Shown here piece after piece: positions 50,125-60,093 of a stretch of DNA of 64,000 nucleotides. Origin of the DNA: Coprinopsis marcescibilis (taxonomy: Eukaryota > Basidiomycota > Agaricomycetes > Agaricales > Psathyrellaceae); contig ML210265.1 of the NCBI GenBank assembly GCA_004369085.1, positions 28,444-92,443 on the forward strand, written 5' to 3'. Positions within the stretch are counted from its first letter, which is position 1; each line of letters starts with the position of its first letter. Under the pieces are notes generated by a model, which saw nothing but the letters and a program-made list of their open reading frames with translations, was not told the DNA's origin and ran no database searches. The translations under genes and the position numbers were made by a program.

Positions 50125-51057
50125 TCTGAAGAGAAAGCTGGAGTGAACTGACTGGACAGTAATAATATGACGAACTATTTATATTCGCGCGAAGAATTCC
50201 TGCGTTTCACGGAGATCAGAGATCGCAGTGGGCACTATGATCCCTGTGGTCGTCCATACTTATCATTGTCGACAAAGGACTATAGGTCCCATATTCCGAA
50301 GCCACGGGTCTTAGTCAATACAAGATAATCATGCAGTTATTGTTCCGACGACAGGCTTTAAACCTTCTCCTAGCATACAATGTCACAGTTCCACAAATCC
50401 CAGCGCCTATTCTTTCGGTGGCCACCCTGCTACATTTTAGGGAGTGTATCGCGCATGGTCCTGTCAATCATCTAAGGCAAGCTCCAAATTCAAGGGCCTG
50501 TCGCTCTCGGCCTCTTTGCTTGCCCGTAGGGACAACCACAGCTCTCCGCAGTATCATTGTTGAAACGGCCGCTGGGCAAGACCAGCGCCACATGCCGCAT
50601 AATGTCCTAACATACAAAGCGCAAAGGGAGCCGCCCTCGGGCAACAGAACGTGCTTGACGCTCAGATGAGTTGATGATGCTCAGTAGGCGCCCAGACTTT
50701 ATGGCGCGCTGTGTCACTTGTGACAACCCAAAACGTCACGAGCTGGTGCGCACATCCGAAATACCTCCCGAATGGCATACATACCATGCCTAGAGTCCGT
50801 TGGCGCCACCCCCGTTCATTCTACTCCTGACCTGAGGCGGCGTCTCAGGCCTCAGAGCTACATGCGATACGTTTCGTAATAACAATACTTGTTTGGATAT
50901 CGAGCAAGTGAAGGGTATTAGGGGGATGCGTTCAAGGCGACGGTGGCACACCGCTTGAATGATGATATTCCGTCGTGTTATGGAACCTGTACGTACTGCA
51001 TTCTTTGGCAATGTAAGTATTGATCGCTCTAGTCTCTGACCATAGTATGTATTAGTA
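50125..51057. promoter_or_regulatory. Upstream region of SGNH paralogue 1
   Basis: On the minus strand TATAAATAG lies at 50175-50183, about 50-60 bases before the ATG, followed by TTCG. Similar TAAATAGCTCG sequences lie at the same place before paralogues 2 and 3. The rest of the interval shows no gene. Confidence 0.6.
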
Positions 51058-51235
51058 CAGTCAACACCGCGGTAACCCATACCCCCCAGTGGACGCCAAA
51101 ATTTATGGGCTACTGCGGGTTATGGGTTATGACGGGTCAATTTGGCGGGGATTTTACAGTTCGGTGGATGCCCAGAGGTATGGGTTATGAGGGGGTATGG
51201 GTTAGCACGGGTATGGGTTACCGCGGTGTTAACTG
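51058..51235. mobile_element. Short TIR element (MITE), 178 bp, TA target site
   Basis: The left terminal repeat starts CAGTCAACACCGCGGTAACC. The right end is its inverse complement with one mismatch over at least 26 bases. TA flanks both ends (51056-51057 and 51236-51237). The interior has several copies of TATGGGTTA and shares GTGGACGCCAAAAT with the 542-bp element at 12345. There is no coding capacity. The high TIR identity suggests recent activity. Confidence 0.88.
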
Positions 51236-51237
51236 TA

Positions 51238-51907
51238 GTAAATACATCGTAGTAGACGTGATTACTATGACACTTATCTACCTTGAAACCACTCGTGCAC
51301 CTCGAAACCCTTGAATATCTATGGATATCTCGAAGCAGACGAAGTTAAACCCAGGAGTGAGTGAATCGAGATGAATAGGTAAGCAGATAGCCCAAGAAAA
51401 CTACCAACGCCGTCCGTCTTCAACGCGTTCTCGAATCATAAATCCACGCTTTAACAAATAACCCCCGAGATATGAAACAAAAGTGTAATGATGAATCGGA
51501 AGCCAAGGGGCGGGCGGCACTATGTACATAGTGCCAGCAAAGATCCGTCGGAATGCAGAGTTAATAAATACACCAAAGAACCAAACCAAAAACACCAAAG
51601 GAAAGGAAAGTAAAAGTTCAAACTTCTGCCACTGTCTCGTATGGCATCGATGCTACGTATTGACTTACTACTATTTACTACTTACTAAACTAACTTTGCT
51701 ATGCATAAATAAATATGGGTTAACTATACGTGAGGTGTTTGTTACTTCATTAGAAAGGTGCAGATGGGGATTTAAACGATATCGTGATTCGAAAAGGGCA
51801 GACAGACCAGATCGAAATGTGAAGCGAGCGTTGGAGAGCGGTGAACAAGAGTCCATGAATATCACTGGAGAGAAGGGGAGAAATGACTTGGAAGCGAGAC
51901 GCCACTG
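51238..51907. other. 3' spacer of kinase gene
   Basis: Noncoding, no recognisable feature. Confidence 0.5.
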
Positions 51908-53938
51908 CTATGAATGCTGCGAGTTGGCTGATCCAGGAATACTAAGCAGCATCGAATGCAACCAATCTCCCAGCGGCTTGCCCTTCCACTCGTACACACT
52001 AATCTTCTTCAGATGTGATCCAAAGGACGAGGTCGCCGGTAAAGGCATCCGCGAATTGCCGTTTGTACCGACCCCAACCCCAGCACCAGCACCGTTCACC
52101 ATCCCCGGATCCCCATAGGAACTAATCCCATTTCCATTCACGCTGCTCACCCCATTCCCGATATCATCCCCAATGCTCCCATTCCCAAAATCATACTCAT
52201 ACCCCCTCGGCAAGAGAATGACACCATCAGCTGCAAACCATGGATGCTGCAGTGCCTCTACCGCGCGTTGCCGAGAGCCAGACGGGTAGACAAGGAAGCG
52301 GCTGAGCAAATCGAATGGGGTAGGTTTGCGTTGCGGGTCCAGGGCTGGGTGGCGGTACGCCCGTGGGGTCGTCACGCTCGAGGCACTTCCGTTCAGGGGG
52401 GACTGTTGGTGGGTCGTGCGTGTTGACGGGGGCAGATTGGGTAAGAGGGGTTCAACAGGTACGGCAGGTACCACGTTGAACACTACGCTTTTGGCTCCGG
52501 GAAAGTCGTCAAATTCCTGTGCGATGATTGATTAGAATGAGCAATGTGGATGTATGACTCGGAGAACCGAGCTAAAGCTATAAATAGAATGGTTGTACGA
52601 AGCAGAAGAGATCTGGAGGAATGTGCGGGGGACTAGGATTGGGATTGAAACGAATGGCGGAAATAGACACTTACAGGCCAGTTGTCCAACGTAGGCGTAC
52701 CATAGATCTTGAATATACTCCAAGCGAGACCAATCTCTCCGCGATCCCCGTTGAACAACGTATCTCGTTGCCATTGTGCACCCGGATAACCAATCCGAAG
52801 ATAGCGGGGCACGACGAAAGGTTGGATAGGGTTTGTTTCTACTTGTCTGTAATCACCTTCAGTATCGTCGTCGTCGCCATCATCCGTGTCATCACTGGAG
52901 AGCCGGAGGGGGGTAAAGAACTCTGCGAGGGTTGCACCTATGCTCCACAGATCAACGGCGATATGGTCGTACGTTCTTGACCCGAAAAGAAGCTCTGGGG
53001 CGCGGTATGCACTGTTACGTGAGTCAGAAGGGTTTGGGTGATGGAGTCGAAGAGTGAGACGATGGGGAGGATTGTTGCTAGTGCTACGTGGCAGGGTGTA
53101 GCCCCAGCACATAGCAGTAGTAGCAGCAAGGGAAACTGCAGTACGGGATCGAACGATGTTTCGTAGATGGACACTCACCCAGTGCAAACTTCGAAATACA
53201 GCTTTCCGCGGTACTCTGGCCAGAGGTCGAGCTGCTTCGAGTATCCAGGTTCCTTTTCTTTCCATGCTACGCCAAAATCGATTAGCTTGACGCAACCATC
53301 CTTGGTTAAGAGAATGTTTTCGGGCTTGATGTCGCGATGGGCGATGAGGCGAGATTGGTCGTGCAGGTACGCGACTGCGCAAAGCAGTTGACAGATTATG
53401 GAGCGTGCAACCGTGTTAAACTGCATTTCGTATTGTCTGCTGGCGTTCTCATCTGGTGTTGGCAAAGGTGGGAACGGGTGAGGCGAGAAGTACGGTGAGG
53501 CAAGCAATTCTGCCAACGAAATTGAGATATAGGGCATGTAGATTTTGAGCGTTTGGTTCTCTTCATCTTCGAAGCTGCCCAAGACCGAGATTATCTGCGT
53601 ATCCTGCGAGTTAAAACTCGTCAACCTTGATAGACTTGTGGAACTGGCTCACGTTTCTATGCGATAAACTCGTCACGAGCCGTAGTTCCTTGTGAATATC
53701 GTGGGGTTCCCGAGAAAACTTGCGGACAATGGGTGCTGATTTGACAACGATCCACTGGGGTTGCTCATTTTTCATAGAGACCCATGCTCTTGCCACTGTT
53801 GAAGCTGGACCGTCTGCGATATTGTCATAGTGAGATGGGGGCTGTTGACGGGCAAAAGGTCAGACATTCGTCATGCACACGACCAGCAAAACTGACCGTG
53901 GACTGGATCCTGAGGACATCTGCCTTTGTGAGAGTCAT
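51908..53938 (-). CDS. CMGC-type protein kinase, Cak1/Csk1-like
   Basis: Exons 53897-53938, 53653-53841, 53179-53603, 52675-53011 and 51908-52516 join in frame to 533 residues. The catalytic core is intact: Lys48 in IVVK, Glu66 in the C helix, HRDIKPEN (catalytic Asp168), DFG at 186-188 and YRAPELLFG from 221. The glycine-rich loop is degenerate: the position reads [13 protein letters not shown], without GxGxxG. Yeast Cak1, the monomeric CDK-activating kinase, also lacks that loop. Together with the CDK-like APE context, this suggests a Cak1/Csk1-type kinase; that assignment is inference. An acidic insert ([14 protein letters not shown]) interrupts the C-lobe, and a ~90-residue Gly/Asn/Ser-rich tail ends the protein. 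Two introns are unusually long for the window (167 and 158 bases). Confidence 0.82.
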
Positions 53939-54180
53939 TATCGGTGGGGTTATGGTGGATGGTGATGGTAGAGAAAGGTAGAACTGGCGAATTATCCCGC
54001 CAGTCTTTGTATGCAGAGCGCCATTCGCTGCTGTTGTCGCTCAACGTGGTCACTGTACAAAACACCTAAACTGCCATATTCGGACCGGCCCAAGCTTAAT
54101 TAGTCTCCGCCTCCGGACTTTACCACCCAGGCACGCGCCTCCTGCTTCTATCCCCCACCTACCTTTCCCTTTATCCTACA
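53939..54180. promoter_or_regulatory. Bidirectional promoter, kinase / ankyrin gene
   Basis: 242 bases separate the divergent start codons. A pyrimidine-rich leader precedes the ankyrin ATG. No distinct TATA box is seen. Confidence 0.55.
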
Positions 54181-55004
54181 ATGTCTGAGATCAAGGGCGC
54201 AAGCAATAGTCAGTTTTTCTCTTTTATGTTCGAACAAAATATCTAGAAGCTCAACAAGCCCAGATGAGCGACTTCTCGCCGCTGCGAGGTCCGACAACGA
54301 AGAACTGATCTCGACCGTGTTCGAGCAAGGTGGCTTTGACATTAACTGCCAAGATGGGTCCGTCTAATATATCAAAATCCATTGTGGTTCTATCACATTA
54401 ATCACTTATACAGTCTAGGGAACACTCGTATGTGGAGTTTCTTTCCGATTCGCGATCGATAACGCCCAACTCAGTCCCCGCACCTCAAAAGCGTTGCATA
54501 ACGCGTGCGTGAGCGCTCTAGTCTTTTCAAGACTGCCTCGATAACGCGTCTACAGCGTGCTTCATGGATCTACAGATGTCCTCGAACATATATTGTCGCA
54601 TGAAGAGTGCGATGTCGACCCCGTGAACCGGATTGATCAAGCGACACCCCTCCATCTGGCTGTACAGATCAAGGATTCAGATCTGCGAAAGCATATAGTG
54701 GAGAGTCTGCTTGATGCTGGTGCGGATACCACGTAAGGTCTTTATCTACGCGACTTCCCCCTATTGATTGCGATCCCTCCAGGTTGAGGGACAAGAATGG
54801 TTTCAACGTGCTAGATCTCATTTCCGCCGACCAAACAGACATCTTAAACCTGATTCGCAAATCTCGGGCTACCAACGCCGTCTCGCGAGATGACATTGCA
54901 AGTGGTACGCTACTCCGCTATTTCATGGCATCCCTCTTATTGACCGTCCCCTGCTAGATGACGATGGTGAAGCAGGGTCAGGATCAGGATCGGAATCGGA
55001 GTAG
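54181..55004 (+). CDS. Small ankyrin-repeat protein
   Basis: Seven exons (54181-54208, 54264-54357, 54414-54427, 54492-54504, 54556-54732, 54783-54904, 54958-55004) join in frame to 164 residues; two exons are only 14 and 13 bases. The protein shows ankyrin signatures: LLAAARSDNEELI, GNTPLHNAVLHGSTDVLEHIL, and TPLHLAVQ followed by LLDAGAD and the last-repeat DKNGFNVLDLI. It ends in an acidic Gly/Ser/Glu tail (DDDGEAGSGSGSESE). Size and layout resemble the small fungal ankyrin proteins YAR1 and YGL242C, which act in ribosome assembly or are uncharacterised. No enzymatic domain is present, so it is a predicted protein-interaction module. Confidence 0.83.
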
Positions 55005-55688
55005 CCGCTCAGATATCCCTTATCACCCTTTTATGCCATTACCGAACTACATATACCTCGATCTTACTATCTCTAATGACTTTAGGCTTATCAATTCGCT
55101 GCCACCTGGACAACGCATCAGTGACCAGTCCAACCCCAACAGGAACAAACCTTCCCATATGTCCCTCTGAAGATCGTACCTGTAAACCAGGCCTTACTTA
55201 GCCTTGCCCTTTATCATGTTTTACTTGGCCTGCCGACGAATTAGTGGGTTGTTACCGCAAATCGCGACTGGACTCGCCAGTTACTGCTAAGAACTTTTCA
55301 TCCATCAGCGCTAGCTGGTTGCTACCACTGCTCCTCTATATTCGCGAATAATCTTGACCTTCGAGGTCTTTGACTTCCCTCTGTTTTGACCTGCGTATAG
55401 ATATCGAAATATTGTCGATCTTGTCCTCACAATTCAGGTCTCGAGCCTTTTCTCCGCCTTGTCATCATGGCGCTTATTTCCCCCTCGGACCCCCGACGGT
55501 TCTGACAGCACCTTGTTGTCTTCAATGGTAGTGTAAACGTTTATGCTAACATCAGTCTTTTCTCTACGAGCTATCTGCTCTGCAGGTGGACGGCGCAAGG
55601 GATTTTGGCTGTTGTTTATTCTTTGACGAAGGGTGGTTTAAACCTGACATCTCCACCGATGCGCTTTGCGGGGGGCAGTATAATTCTA
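55005..55688. other. Convergent 3' spacer
   Basis: Noncoding between the ankyrin gene (+) and the RNA-repair gene (-). No recognisable feature. Confidence 0.5.
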
Positions 55689-58331
55689 TTACTTGAATTT
55701 TACATCAAGGGTATTTACACGAAGATTCCCCCGCGTCCAATGCTCATTTCCAGCAATAAAATCCTTCCTGACCACCTTCGACCGGAAGGAAGCCTTCGCA
55801 CCAAGTTCCGCCTTGACATACACACCCTCCACAGGCCCATCATAGAACTTCGACTTCTGCTGAACCATATCTTTCAATTCCGCTTCACCCGGCATACTGT
55901 TATACCGTCCCAGAATAGGTACAGAGAAGATGCTCGTCTCGGCGAGCATCGCCTTCAAAACACCCACACTGACAAACTCATCCTCTGTCCGGTCATAGAA
56001 ATCATACGCCAGAAAGTAGTCGGGGAGGTGCGTATAGGGAATTGAATGCGTCGCGTAAACCCATTCCCCGAACAGAATATACCGTTCAGGGAAGTGGGGG
56101 TCCCTATTGAGCAGCGCGAACAGTTCCACCCTATGCCTCTCGACCCATGCACCGAGCTTCTTGAACTGTTCATGCGTATTTGAGTTGACATAGTGTGACC
56201 GGTTCTGCACGACGATCCGCGACCTGTCCTGGCTGAGCGAGAACCCCATGTTTGCACCGTCAATCTTTTCTGTAATAACGACCTCCCCATGGACTTTCAA
56301 ATGACGTGGATCGAGTTGAATGTCGTCCTCCGTTGCTGCTCCGAGATTGACCAAATGAGGTGTCCTAGGGAATTTGTGTACCCCAACAGGTGGAGAAAGG
56401 AACTCCACGAGTTCCTGCGCAGCAGCGAACGATCGTATAGTGATGATCGCGTCGAATCCCTCCTCCAACTTTGGCCGTTCAAACACCTTGGACATCTGGT
56501 CGATCGCATTACGAACACGCCTTCCAGGTGGTAACGTTGGGTGGTCCGTGCGCATTTGCGCCCTTGAGGTGCACAAATCACTGTCATAGTTGAACCAGAT
56601 ACAAACTGGATGGGTGCACCAGTTCGATGCCAATGCGATCCAGCTCTTGCGATCCTCGGACGACATGTTACATCGATCCAAGAGTACCTGACCCTTCGCC
56701 CTACCAATTTCCGCCTCGCACAAGGCCCTGCTCCCACTGTCATCTTGCGAGATGTGCTGCCAACCTTTCGGTTCTCTCGTAACCAAGCACTTGCTAAACC
56801 ACGACTTCCCCGACCCCGGAAGCCCAACGAGCATGAAAAGATCGCGGCTCGCGTATATCCTCCCCTCTACTTCCATAGGGCAAGGAGGAGGCTCCTCCGG
56901 CAACCCAGGCAAGACGCGCTGTCTCTTCCAAATCGTACTGCACCATTTGGATACAAAGGCTTCCTGCTGAGATGTCTCGAGACTTCCAGGCCTCAACGAG
57001 CGCAGAATGTTTATCGCATCGCCGGCAGAGAGCTCTGGTTGCGTCCGTTCGTGGGACACTGAGCCAAATCCACATGCGGCAATGTAGCATGCAGCCACCG
57101 TCCCTGCACGTCCCTTGCCGCCACCACAATGAACGAGGAGCGGGAGGTTGTCGTCGTCCAAGAATAACCGCATGACAATGTCCATTTGCTCGATCGACGG
57201 TGGGTGGTAGTTTGGAACAGGGAGGAATGTGTTCGTTATGGAGGTGCGAGCCTTGAACCACTTCTCCTCCAGTGGTGTTTCCTCCGTCAATGTCAGAACC
57301 CTCCTAATACCCAGTGTGGACGAAGCCAGCGCCACAATATCTTCTTCGCAGCGCGGCGTCGACATGATTGCGAGTTTGAAAGGGATAAGCCATCTGAAGA
57401 ACCGAGGAAGCTTGTAGAAAGCCCGGATATCGACGTTGCCTTCCATGTCGCCAGAGCCTTCTAGATCTTGCAGACGTCTGGGGATGTACAACGCGTCGCG
57501 GGGTTGAAGACATAGCTTGGGCGTCGTGCTTGCTTCGGAAAGGGCGAGCTGAAGGTCGTTGGACCAGGGCTTGATTAAAACTGGGCCTAGGTCGAATGGA
57601 ATTTGCGCGAATTCGTGCTGTTGAAATACACATCCCCACTCCGTCTTTTCAGAGCACGCAATGAGCTTCTTGATGCAGTACTTGCGAAGCTTTTCCTCCT
57701 CGGCCCGCTCGTAACACGCTGCGTATGCCAGCATGGCCCGTTTAAAATCCTCCGTGGCCAATGACGCGTCCGCGAGTCTGAGGAACCCTTTGTGGGATTT
57801 GGGGAATTTGGACATGAGGGTCTCGCCATAGCCCCCGGCTGCCCCATAATCCCCCATGATATGTCCTGTAAATGCGCTGTGGTCGTAAAACTCTATGAGC
57901 AAGTCTGTCTGGATCATCTGGGTCAAGTATTGGCCAGAGAACAGGGATTTTACTCCCTTGTCCATGTCGTGGTCATCTTTGGGCGAAAGGGTGATGTGGA
58001 AGTGTTTCGGTGGAAGTCCAAGTTGCTTTCGCAGTTGTTGGCCTGCAGCCCAAATAACAACAATGTAGATAACTGAAGAATCCCTGTTTCCGCCCAGGCC
58101 GACGGGGAAGACGTAGCGGAGATCTACTTCTAGACTAGCAATTTTGTCTGAAGGAATTTGGCGTAGTTCGTCCTTTGTTAGCAGAGTAATGTGGTAAGAG
58201 GCGGATGGGTCGTAGGGAAGTCGGTGTCGCTTGTTCGAAGGGGATTGTATGGTTTCTTGTACAATGTTGGTAATGCGAGGCCCAACGAGCGCAAGAACGC
58301 CACGATTTCGGGTTAATACGAGGTCGGCCAT
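55689..58331 (-). CDS. Multidomain RNA-repair protein: 2H phosphoesterase, phosphatase, kinase, RNA ligase
   Basis: One uninterrupted frame of 880 residues from the Met at 58331; an in-frame Met 26 codons upstream is possible. Four modules are visible. (1) A 2H-phosphoesterase-like region with paired HIT motifs at His47 and His112. (2) After a helical, TPR-like stretch (about 175-225), a dual-specificity-phosphatase-like P-loop, HCGGGKGRAGT, with Cys402 and Arg408. (3) A P-loop kinase with Walker A GLPGSGKS (503-510) and LLDRCNMSSEDRKSW (550-564), as in polynucleotide-kinase-type enzymes. (4) A nucleotidyltransferase with motif I EKIDGANMG (Lys689), ILFGEWVYA (Glu756), EGVYVKA (835-841) and SKVVRKDF (851-858), as in Rnl2/DRB0094-type RNA ligases. 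The motifs suggest an enzyme that opens cyclic phosphates, removes a phosphate, phosphorylates 5' ends and seals RNA. Fungal Trl1 instead has the order ligase-kinase-cyclic phosphodiesterase and no phosphatase. The absence of introns is striking. Confidence 0.85.
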   Translation of the reverse strand: MADLVLTRNRGVLALVGPRITNIVQETIQSPSNKRHRLPYDPSASYHITLLTKDELRQIPSDKIASLEVDLRYVFPVGLGGNRDSSVIYIVVIWAAGQQLRKQLGLPPKHFHITLSPKDDHDMDKGVKSLFSGQYLTQMIQTDLLIEFYDHSAFTGHIMGDYGAAGGYGETLMSKFPKSHKGFLRLADASLATEDFKRAMLAYAACYERAEEEKLRKYCIKKLIACSEKTEWGCVFQQHEFAQIPFDLGPVLIKPWSNDLQLALSEASTTPKLCLQPRDALYIPRRLQDLEGSGDMEGNVDIRAFYKLPRFFRWLIPFKLAIMSTPRCEEDIVALASSTLGIRRVLTLTEETPLEEKWFKARTSITNTFLPVPNYHPPSIEQMDIVMRLFLDDDNLPLLVHCGGGKGRAGTVAACYIAACGFGSVSHERTQPELSAGDAINILRSLRPGSLETSQQEAFVSKWCSTIWKRQRVLPGLPEEPPPCPMEVEGRIYASRDLFMLVGLPGSGKSWFSKCLVTREPKGWQHISQDDSGSRALCEAEIGRAKGQVLLDRCNMSSEDRKSWIALASNWCTHPVCIWFNYDSDLCTSRAQMRTDHPTLPPGRRVRNAIDQMSKVFERPKLEEGFDAIITIRSFAAAQELVEFLSPPVGVHKFPRTPHLVNLGAATEDDIQLDPRHLKVHGEVVITEKIDGANMGFSLSQDRSRIVVQNRSHYVNSNTHEQFKKLGAWVERHRVELFALLNRDPHFPERYILFGEWVYATHSIPYTHLPDYFLAYDFYDRTEDEFVSVGVLKAMLAETSIFSVPILGRYNSMPGEAELKDMVQQKSKFYDGPVEGVYVKAELGAKASFRSKVVRKDFIAGNEHWTRGNLRVNTLDVKFK

Positions 58332-59127
58332 GATTAGTAGATGAAGGTCAAGTGGGATACAGATTTTGCAGAAAGATTTCTGGACTTTTTCGGATTGCCT
58401 TGAGTCCACATATCTTGTCCTGAGTCATTTACATGAGCGCCGTCGTCAAGCAGGGACCCGCAGGGCTCCGAGCCAATACGGGTTGATCTAATCATATCAG
58501 ATAAGATGAGTTGAGTTTTTCCCTCACTGTTCGTTCGGATCGGTGAATACACTGAACTTCGTGCAGAACTTGAACTTTTAACTACTACCTCTGAGATTAC
58601 GATGAACTTCTTGTATGCAACAAAATGAATTAGTCATTAGCGCGTTGAAACGAGCCTAAGACTTGGCATAGATAGTAGAAGCCAAGGTACTACTGTAGCC
58701 ATACTCCGATGTTGTCGTCGCCCACTGGCGACTTATGGAGCTGCAGAAACACAGGTGACCGGTACAATGAAGATCGATGTTATGTTCAATGCTATCCTGG
58801 ACTTCCTGCCACTGAATCGACGTGGACAATAAAACACATGCAGGAGGCTCGATCGGGTATGGCATGGACAGGCGTGGGCTCTCAGCAAAAAGCTATGCAT
58901 CCATGGGGGCAAAACGTTTCAGATATCTTCGTCCGGATACACGTCGGAAGCGACAAGGAAGCCTGAGGGACACAATGACCGAAAGTACTGCGTTTATCTC
59001 CTTTGGTTTTTATTTTAGGCTGTTCGTTCCATTTTTCCCCGATGGACGACAGTCTATGACAACTTTTATATTACTGCGCATTACAGCCTGACAAACCGAT
59101 CCATGCTTTACCGGCTATGAGTCCATT
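58332..59127. other. Intergenic, upstream of RNA-repair gene
   Basis: No gene supported. Short frames only. Confidence 0.5.
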
Positions 59128-59326
59128 TCTGAACATGTCAATGAACAAGGCGGGTGCCGCCAGCAAATAGCGCTGATGGAGGCGTCAATAAGGCTTCCGC
59201 TGCCAACGGATATCCGGTTGGTAGTCGCAACCGTCCTTGAATCTCAGGGTCTGCGCTCGAGGATAAATAGCTCGTGTTTCTGCCCTTGTAACATCAGTTC
59301 CTTTCAACCTCTTTCAAACTTTCAAC
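59128..59326 (+). promoter_or_regulatory. Upstream region of SGNH paralogue 2, duplicated before paralogue 3
   Basis: GATAAATAGCTCG at about 59262-59274 lies roughly 60 bases before the ATG and looks like the core promoter. The segment shares blocks with 60900-61063, including CAATGAACAA followed by GCGGG, and a TGCC-ACGG-TCCGGTT block. The promoter was therefore copied together with the gene. Confidence 0.65.
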
Positions 59327-60093
59327 ATGCGCTATACTCTTTCTTTGGCAATCATCGCTGCTTTCCTCCCCAATGCTTTCGCATTCACCGGAAAGACTTG
59401 CAGAATCATGCCTCTTGGTGGTGAGTTAGCTATCGACATACCTTTACCGTAGCTCATGCTGAGCTATATACTGTTGCAGCATCTATCACGTACGGCAAAG
59501 GAAGCAGCCAAGGCAATGGCTACCGCGACGACCTCTACAACCTCCTCGCCAGAGACGGAAACGTCGTTAACATGGTCGGAAACAACCCAGCAATCGGCTC
59601 CACCTTCCACGACATAGACACTGAGGGATGGCCTGGCTTCAAGATCGCCGAGGTCGACGCGAAGATGCGCATCTCCATGCCCAGGAACCGCCCGAACATT
59701 GCTACCATCCTCGTTGGAACCAACGACATGTCCGCAAACGACGACGTTGGCAATGCACCTGCGAGGCTTGGCAGGCTCATCGACGGAGTCCTCGACTTCC
59801 CACCACTCACCCTGGTCGTCGTTTCCACCCTACCGCCCAATGCGAACCCAGCCACCAACGCTAGGATTAACACGTACAACGCCGCGATCCCAGGCGTTGT
59901 CCAGCAACGTATCAATGCAGGAAGATCGGTGGTCTTCGCCGACTGTGGACGTGTGGTCGGCATGGGTGACATCCCTGACGGTATTCACCCCAACGATGCT
60001 GCCTATGAGCGCATTGGCAGGTGCTTCTACGATGCGATTGTGTTCGCGGATTCCAGGGGTTGGATCTTCCCAGTCGACGGCGCCCCTCCCTAA
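59327..60093 (+). CDS. Secreted SGNH/GDSL-type hydrolase, paralogue 2
   Basis: Exons 59327-59420 and 59480-60093 give 235 residues, the same exon lengths (94 and 614 bases) as paralogue 1. The signal peptide is MRYTLSLAIIAAFLPNAFA. Block I is MPLGASITYGKGSSQGNGYR, block III is VGTNDMS, and block V is DGIHPND. Conserved cysteines appear in the mature start (GKTCRIMP) and in FADCGR and GRCFYD, consistent with an oxidised extracellular protein. Its function is predicted as an acetyl- or other ester hydrolase on polysaccharides. It is same-strand and adjacent to paralogue 3. Confidence 0.88.

Noticed and set aside
59535..59972. 145-codon antisense frames inside the SGNH hydrolase genes
   Set aside because: They recur in all paralogues because the coding strand is conserved, and show no domain of their own.
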